Shown here: piece by piece, positions 59,856-64,000 of the stretch
How the letters are laid out: every line of letters starts with the position of its first letter
How positions within the stretch are numbered: the stretch's first letter is position 1
Assembly: GCA_965198495.1 (NCBI GenBank)
Contig: CBDAPL010000001.1
Span: 3,100,001-3,164,000, forward strand
DNA: 64,000 nucleotides
Direction: 5' to 3'
Source of the DNA: RH-AL1 sp965198495
GTDB lineage: Bacteria > Pseudomonadota > Alphaproteobacteria > Rhizobiales > Beijerinckiaceae
Translations under genes and position numbers: made by a program
Notes under the pieces: generated by a model
Seen by the model: only the letters and a program-made list of their open reading frames with translations
Database searches by the model: none
Told to the model about the DNA's origin: nothing

Positions 59856-60614
59856 TTGAAGATACTCGTGCCCGTGAAACGGGTGGTCGATTATAACGTG
59901 AAGATACGCGTGAAGGCGGACGGATCGGGCGTTGAACTCGGCGGCGTCAAGATGAGCATGAATCCCTTCGACGAGATCGCGGTGGAGGAGGCGCTGAAAC
60001 TGAGGGAAGCCGGCAAGGCGACCGAAGTCGTGGTGGTGTCGATCGGACCGCAGCAGGCGACCGAGACGCTGCGCAACGGACTCGCCATGGGCGCCGACCG
60101 CGGCATCCTGGTGAAGACCGACGGGCCGGTCGAGCCGCTCGCCGTCGCGAAGATCCTCAAGAGCGTCGCCGACGCCGAACAACCCGGGCTCATCATCCTC
60201 GGCAAGCAGGCGATCGACGATGATTGCAATCAGACCGGCCAGATGCTGGCGGCGCTGCTTGGATGGGGCCAGGGCACGTTCGCATCGAAGGTGGTGGTCG
60301 AGGGCGACCAGAACGGTGGACATGTCGAGGTGACGCGCGAGGTCGACGGCGGCGCGCAGACGGTTTGGCTGAAGCTGCCGGCGATCGTCACCACGGACCT
60401 GCGACTGAACGAGCCGCGCTACGCCTCGCTGCCCAACATCATGAAGGCGAAGAAGAAGCCGATCGCCGAACAGAGCCCGACCGACCACGGCGTCGACGTG
60501 GCGCCGCGGCTCACCGTACTGAAGACGACCGAGCCGGCGACGCGGTCCGCCGGCATCAAGGTGACGGATGTCGGCGAACTGATGGGCAAGCTCGACGCGG
60601 CGGGGGTAATCTGA
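59856..60614 (+). CDS. etfB: Electron transfer flavoprotein beta subunit
   Basis: A 252-residue EtfB. TTG start after a CTGGAGCAG site gives MKILVPVKRVVDYNVKIRVK, then MNPFDEIAVEEALKLREAG, GILVKTD and LIILGKQAIDDDCNQTGQM, the AMP-binding part. With EtfA it carries electrons from acyl-CoA and other dehydrogenases to ETF-ubiquinone oxidoreductase. Overlaps etfA by one base (TGATG). Confidence 0.97.
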   Translation: MKILVPVKRVVDYNVKIRVKADGSGVELGGVKMSMNPFDEIAVEEALKLREAGKATEVVVVSIGPQQATETLRNGLAMGADRGILVKTDGPVEPLAVAKILKSVADAEQPGLIILGKQAIDDDCNQTGQMLAALLGWGQGTFASKVVVEGDQNGGHVEVTREVDGGAQTVWLKLPAIVTTDLRLNEPRYASLPNIMKAKKKPIAEQSPTDHGVDVAPRLTVLKTTEPATRSAGIKVTDVGELMGKLDAAGVI

Positions 60615-61576
60615 TGACGACGCTTCTGTTGGCGGATGTCGGCCAAGTCTCTGGACAAGCCGCACTCGGCGATCTGACGGCGAAGGCGCTGACGGCGGCG
60701 CTGGCGATGGGCGCGCCGGTGCACGTGCTGGTGGCGGGCCAAGGCATGGACGGCGCGGCCAAGCAGGCGGCCGCGCTCGGTGGCGTCGAGAAGGTGATCG
60801 TCGCCGACGATGCCGCCTACGCGCACATGCTGGCCGAGCCGCTCGCGGCGCTGCTGGTGGCGCTGGCCCCGAGCTACCAGGCGATCGTGTCGGCCTCGAC
60901 GGCGGTGTCGAAGAACGTGATGCCGAGGGTGGCGGCGCTGCTCGATGTGATGCAGGTCTCGGATATCTCCAAGGTGCTGTCGGCCGACACGTTCGAACGG
61001 CCGATCTACGCCGGCAACGCGATCGCGACCGTCCAGTCAGCCGACAAGATCAAGATCGTCACGGTGCGGGTCGCCTCGTTCGCGGCGACGGCGGCGGGAA
61101 GCGCCGAGGCGCCGATCGAGCCGGTGGGCCAGGCGGCGTCGGACCCCGGCCTCTCGCGGTTCGAAAGCGACGCGATCGCCGCCAGCGAGCGGCCGGACCT
61201 CACCGGGGCGAAGATCGTCGTTTCGGGCGGTCGAGCGGTCGGCAACGCCGAGAACTTCGACAAGCTGATCGTGCCGCTGGCCGATTCGCTGCACGCCGCG
61301 GTCGGCGCCTCGCGCGCGGCGGTCGACGCCGGCTACGCGCCCAACGATTGGCAGGTCGGGCAGACCGGCAAGATCGTGGCGCCGGAGCTCTACGTCGCGG
61401 TCGGCATCTCGGGCGCGATCCAGCACCTCGCGGGCATGAAGGACTCGAAGATCATCGTCGCCATCAACAAGGACGAGGAGGCGCCGATCTTCCAGATCGC
61501 TGATTACGGCTTGGTCGGCGATCTCTTCACCATCGTGCCCACGCTCACCGAAGCCCTTGCCAAAAAGGGTGGCTGA
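60614..61576 (+). CDS. etfA: Electron transfer flavoprotein alpha subunit
   Basis: A 320-residue EtfA; ATG at 60614 overlaps the etfB stop, the longer frame being a shadow. Domain I is Rossmann-like (AALTAALAMGAPVHVLVAGQ), and the C-terminal FAD domain has KIVVSGGRAVGNAENF, ASRAAVDAGYAPNDWQVGQT, GKIVAPELYVAVGISGAIQH and INKDEEAPIFQIADYG. Followed by a dehydrogenase of short-chain acyl metabolism. Confidence 0.97.
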   Translation: MTTLLLADVGQVSGQAALGDLTAKALTAALAMGAPVHVLVAGQGMDGAAKQAAALGGVEKVIVADDAAYAHMLAEPLAALLVALAPSYQAIVSASTAVSKNVMPRVAALLDVMQVSDISKVLSADTFERPIYAGNAIATVQSADKIKIVTVRVASFAATAAGSAEAPIEPVGQAASDPGLSRFESDAIAASERPDLTGAKIVVSGGRAVGNAENFDKLIVPLADSLHAAVGASRAAVDAGYAPNDWQVGQTGKIVAPELYVAVGISGAIQHLAGMKDSKIIVAINKDEEAPIFQIADYGLVGDLFTIVPTLTEALAKKGG

Positions 61577-61653
61577 AGGTCTCTTAGCAATGCGGCGTCC
61601 CCTAGACATCCGGCGGCTCCCGCCACTCGGGCCGCACCAGGCGGTTTGAAGTC

Positions 61654-62529
61654 ATGGACATCACCAAAATCGGCGTCATCGGCGCCGGGCAGATGGGCTC
61701 CGGCATCGCTCAAGTCTGTGCGCTGGCAGGCATCGACGTCCTCTTGAACGACGTCACCGAGGCAAAGACCAGGGCCGGCGTCGACGCGATCAACGCGAGT
61801 TTCGGCAAGCTCGCGGAGAAGAAGCAGATCGAGGAGCGTGCGGTCGGCGACGCGTTGCACCGGATCATGCCCGCGCCCGACCTCGCCGCCTTCCGCGACT
61901 GCGACCTCGTCATCGAGGCGGCGTCAGAGAACGAAGAGGTCAAGCGCAAGATCTTCACGATGGTTTGTCCGCTCCTGCGGCCGGAGACGATGCTCGCCTC
62001 CAACACCTCGTCGATCTCGATCACCCGGCTCGCCTCGGCGACGGACAGGCCGGAGCGCTTTATCGGCATGCACTTCATGAATCCCGCCTTCAAGATGCAG
62101 TTGGTGGAGCTGATTCGCGGCATAGCCACGGAAGACACGACCTTCGAGGCGGCGAAAGGCCTGATCGCCCGGCTCGGCAAGGTCGCGACGGTGTCGGAGG
62201 ATTTCCCGGCCTTCATCGTCAATCGCATCCTGCTGCCGATGATCAACGAGGCGATCTACACGCTCTACGAAGGCGTCGGCTCGGTCGAGGCGATCGACAC
62301 GGCGATGAAACTCGGCGCCAACCACCCGATGGGGCCGCTGACGCTCGCCGATTTCATCGGCCTCGACACGCTGCTCTCGGTCATGCAGGTGCTGCACGAA
62401 GGCCTCGCCGATCCGAAGTACCGGCCCTGCCCGCTCCTCGTGAAATACGTCGAAGCCGGCTGGCTCGGCCGCAAGACGCAGCGCGGCTTCTACGATTATC
62501 GGAGCGGCACGCCGATCCCGACGCGGTAG
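61654..62529 (+). CDS. 3-hydroxybutyryl-CoA dehydrogenase
   Basis: A 291-residue single-domain HbdA-type enzyme, NAD(P)-dependent, for 3-hydroxyacyl-CoA of short chain. Rossmann motif IGVIGAGQMGSGIAQVCALA, LVIEAASENEEVKRKIF, ASNTSSISITRLASAT, the active-site H in IGMHFMNPAFKMQLVEL and NRILLPMINEAIYTL. C-terminal GRKTQRGFYDY. Next to etfBA, which fits a role in short-chain acyl-CoA oxidation or PHB metabolism. Confidence 0.96.
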   Translation: MDITKIGVIGAGQMGSGIAQVCALAGIDVLLNDVTEAKTRAGVDAINASFGKLAEKKQIEERAVGDALHRIMPAPDLAAFRDCDLVIEAASENEEVKRKIFTMVCPLLRPETMLASNTSSISITRLASATDRPERFIGMHFMNPAFKMQLVELIRGIATEDTTFEAAKGLIARLGKVATVSEDFPAFIVNRILLPMINEAIYTLYEGVGSVEAIDTAMKLGANHPMGPLTLADFIGLDTLLSVMQVLHEGLADPKYRPCPLLVKYVEAGWLGRKTQRGFYDYRSGTPIPTR

Positions 62530-62616
62530 ACGGACGAGCCAAGTCCTCGCCTCGCTTTGGCCAGATGCCGGCTCTATGCACAGACATCCGCGCACGCGGA
62601 CGAGTCGGAGCCCATC

Positions 62617-63255
62617 TTGCGAGCCTGGTCAGCCATTCCATTCCTCGTGACGATTCTGGCGGCCGCCCCCGCGCTCGCCCATCCGCACGTCTGGGTCGAG
62701 GCGAAGGCGCACGTCCTCTTCGACAAGGCCGGCATGGTCGACGGCATCCGCAACGACTGGGTGTTCGACGAAATGTACTCGGCCTTCGCCGTGCAGGGCC
62801 TCGAGAAAGACGGCAAGCTCGCCACGTCGCGGGACCTCGCCTCACTCGCCAAGACCAACGTCGACTCACTCGCCGAATACGACTTCTTCACCTACGCCAA
62901 GGTCGACGGGCACAAGCTGACCTTCAGGACGCCGATCGATTACTCGCTGGAAGAGAGGCCCGACAAGCGGGTGGTGCTGCACTTCACCCTGCCGCTCGCC
63001 GAGCCGACAAAGACCGGCCGCTACCTGACCTTTCAGGAATACGACCCAACCTATTTCGTCGATTTCGAGCTGGCGGCACACGACCCGGTCGACCTTGCGG
63101 GCGCACCGTCCGGCTGCTCGAAAAGCGTGCTCGGCGCCAACCCGCTCGTCGTGCAGGACGGCAAGGACCTGGCGAAAGCCTTCGATACCGGCCTGACGCC
63201 GAGCGACGATTTCGCCCTCAAGATGGCGAGCCGCGTCATCGTCGCCTGCCCCTGA
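62617..63255 (+). CDS. DUF1007 periplasmic protein (metal-transport partner)
   Basis: A 212-residue exported protein. TTG at 62617 has GGAG six bases upstream and gives a signal peptide (WSAIPFLVTILAAAPALA|HPHVW). The mature N-terminus HPHVWVEAKAH is the hallmark of DUF1007, whose genes accompany NicO nickel/cobalt exporters or importers; the His-Pro-His may bind metal. FYVDFELAAHDPVDL-type strands follow. Overlaps no gene; NicO begins 16 bases later. Confidence 0.87.
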   Translation: MRAWSAIPFLVTILAAAPALAHPHVWVEAKAHVLFDKAGMVDGIRNDWVFDEMYSAFAVQGLEKDGKLATSRDLASLAKTNVDSLAEYDFFTYAKVDGHKLTFRTPIDYSLEERPDKRVVLHFTLPLAEPTKTGRYLTFQEYDPTYFVDFELAAHDPVDLAGAPSGCSKSVLGANPLVVQDGKDLAKAFDTGLTPSDDFALKMASRVIVACP

Positions 63256-63271
63256 CGGAGTGCGTCCGAGC

Positions 63272-64000
63272 GTGCCACCCAAAGCCATTTTGCCCCGCCT
63301 CGTTCTCGCAGGGGTCGCCTGCCTCGCGCTCGTCGCGACCGGCGGCCATGCCGTGGCGCAGATCGCGCATCATCCGTTCGCGGTCGGCGCGAGCGAGGGC
63401 GCCGTGGGGCATCAGAACGCGCTCGGCGCCTGGATCCTAGGCCAGGAGAGCCGTTTCTACCTCGCGCTGACCCATGCCGTGCGTGCCACGAAAGACGGCC
63501 CGGGCGCGGCGCTCGGTCTGATCGGCCTCAGCTTCGGCTACGGCATCTTCCACGCCGCCGGCCCCGGCCACGGCAAGGCGGTCATCACCTCCTACATGGT
63601 CTCCAACGAGGTGGCGCTGCGGCGCGGTCTCGCGATCGCCCTGCTCGCGGCGCTGCTGCAGGGGCTGGTCGCGACCACGATCGTCGGCATCGCCGCCTTC
63701 GTCTTCAACGCGACGGCGCCGTCGATGACGGCGGCCTCGCAGGCGATCGAACTGGCGAGTTACCTCGGGATCATCGCGCTCGGTCTGCTGCTCGTCTGGC
63801 GCAAGGGACGCGCGCTGCTCGCGGCGACGCGCTCGTTGCCGGCGCCTGCCCCCCTCGTCTTCGCTTCGAGCGCGTCACCAGTCGGCGTGTCTTACGCCGG
63901 TGGTTCGAGCGGCATGGCGCTGCCGAGCGTCGGCCGCTTCTTCGCCGACGACGGCCGCTCGCACCCTCGGGATTGCGATTGCGGCCACGCCCATATGCCG
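63272..64000 (+). CDS. NicO-family nickel/cobalt transporter, 3' end cut off
   Basis: Open from a GTG at 63272 to the window end (243 codons, no stop). N-terminal signal/helix (RLVLAGVACLALVATGG), then IAHHPFAVG, ALTHAVRATKDGPG, and the NicO core FGYGIFHAAGPGHGKAVITS with HAAGPGHGK. Two or three membrane helices follow (GLAIALLAALLQGLVATTIV; LASYLGIIALGLLLVWRKG), then a soluble stretch ending CDCGHAHMP, a likely metal-binding histidine/cysteine segment. Direction of transport (RcnA-like export or uptake) is not decidable. An alternative GTG in frame lies at 63260. Confidence 0.88.
   Translation, partial: MPPKAILPRLVLAGVACLALVATGGHAVAQIAHHPFAVGASEGAVGHQNALGAWILGQESRFYLALTHAVRATKDGPGAALGLIGLSFGYGIFHAAGPGHGKAVITSYMVSNEVALRRGLAIALLAALLQGLVATTIVGIAAFVFNATAPSMTAASQAIELASYLGIIALGLLLVWRKGRALLAATRSLPAPAPLVFASSASPVGVSYAGGSSGMALPSVGRFFADDGRSHPRDCDCGHAHMP

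Noticed and set aside
1..64000. tRNA or rRNA genes, integrase, insertion sequences
   Set aside because: Looked for T-loop-like GGTTCRANTC segments, 16S/23S sections and transposase motifs; none convincing was seen, though a covariance search could find what reading misses.

Overview
The window is a gene-dense, GC-rich chromosomal segment of an alphaproteobacterium, most likely a member of Hyphomicrobiales (Rhizobiales). Support comes from the hsp20-DUF1150 pair, a divergent pepA-holC / lptG-lptD-surA-pdxA-rsmA block, an rsfS-rlmH-envC-ctpA-deacetylase-rppH string, the TIGR02302 protein beside lysA, a heme monooxygenase resembling rhizobial HmuD/HmuQ, and frequent TTG/GTG starts with 1-4 nt overlaps. 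The genus cannot be fixed from sequence inspection alone. No rRNA, tRNA, CRISPR array, insertion sequence or integrase was recognised.

Layout. 1-2.8 kb: the end of an alpha-E protein gene and a transglutaminase (a known peptide/amide-bond partnership), followed by small enzymes. 2.9-6.7 kb: a spermidine-synthase-like methyltransferase-fold protein, a run of very small membrane proteins, and an L,D-transpeptidase. 6.9-8.7 kb: an iron uptake operon (P19/FtrA, cupredoxin/FtrB, FTR1/FtrC) without the usual ftrD. 9.1-13.4 kb: GIY-YIG protein, a 30-bp-arm inverted repeat, thrS, a sorbosone-dehydrogenase-like lipoprotein and a DUF2231 membrane protein. 13.5-21.2 kb: SDR, a tandem alpha/beta hydrolase, rpmE, hsp20-DUF1150 with a heat-shock-type promoter, an extensin-like protein, a heme monooxygenase and an outer-membrane barrel. 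21.2-30.4 kb: the LPS-export/outer-membrane biogenesis operon facing pepA-holC; lptF is absent from its expected place. 30.5-32.7 kb: ergothioneine genes egtB-egtD.

32.8-34.9 kb is the main accessory patch. It holds an S24-type repressor gene flanked on both sides by copies of one palindrome, GGTA-N4-TACC, placed at the promoters of two gene groups that diverge from it: a 129-aa unknown protein on one side and a ribbon-helix-helix-like protein plus a DUF6362-like protein on the other. It resembles a phage control region without a phage.

35.6-44.9 kb is an exopolysaccharide locus: a Wzc-like chain-length/kinase protein with a degenerate Walker A, a GH16 lipoprotein, two GT4s, a Wzy/WaaL-like polymerase, an intact GT2, and a second GT2 broken by a single-base insertion exactly at its DxD motif. 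45.1-47.6 kb is glgP. 47.9-58.9 kb is housekeeping: rsfS, rlmH, a catalytically degenerate EnvC, ctpA, a divergent polysaccharide deacetylase, rppH, an RluA-type synthase, an LptM-like lipoprotein, lysA and the TIGR02302 protein. 58.9-64 kb carries a HIG1-like protein, a cobalamin adenosyltransferase, etfBA, 3-hydroxybutyryl-CoA dehydrogenase, and a DUF1007-NicO metal transporter pair cut by the window end.

Functional themes are envelope construction (LPS export, EPS, peptidoglycan remodelling), iron/heme handling, redox chemistry (ergothioneine, ETF) and a small repressor-controlled module of unknown purpose.
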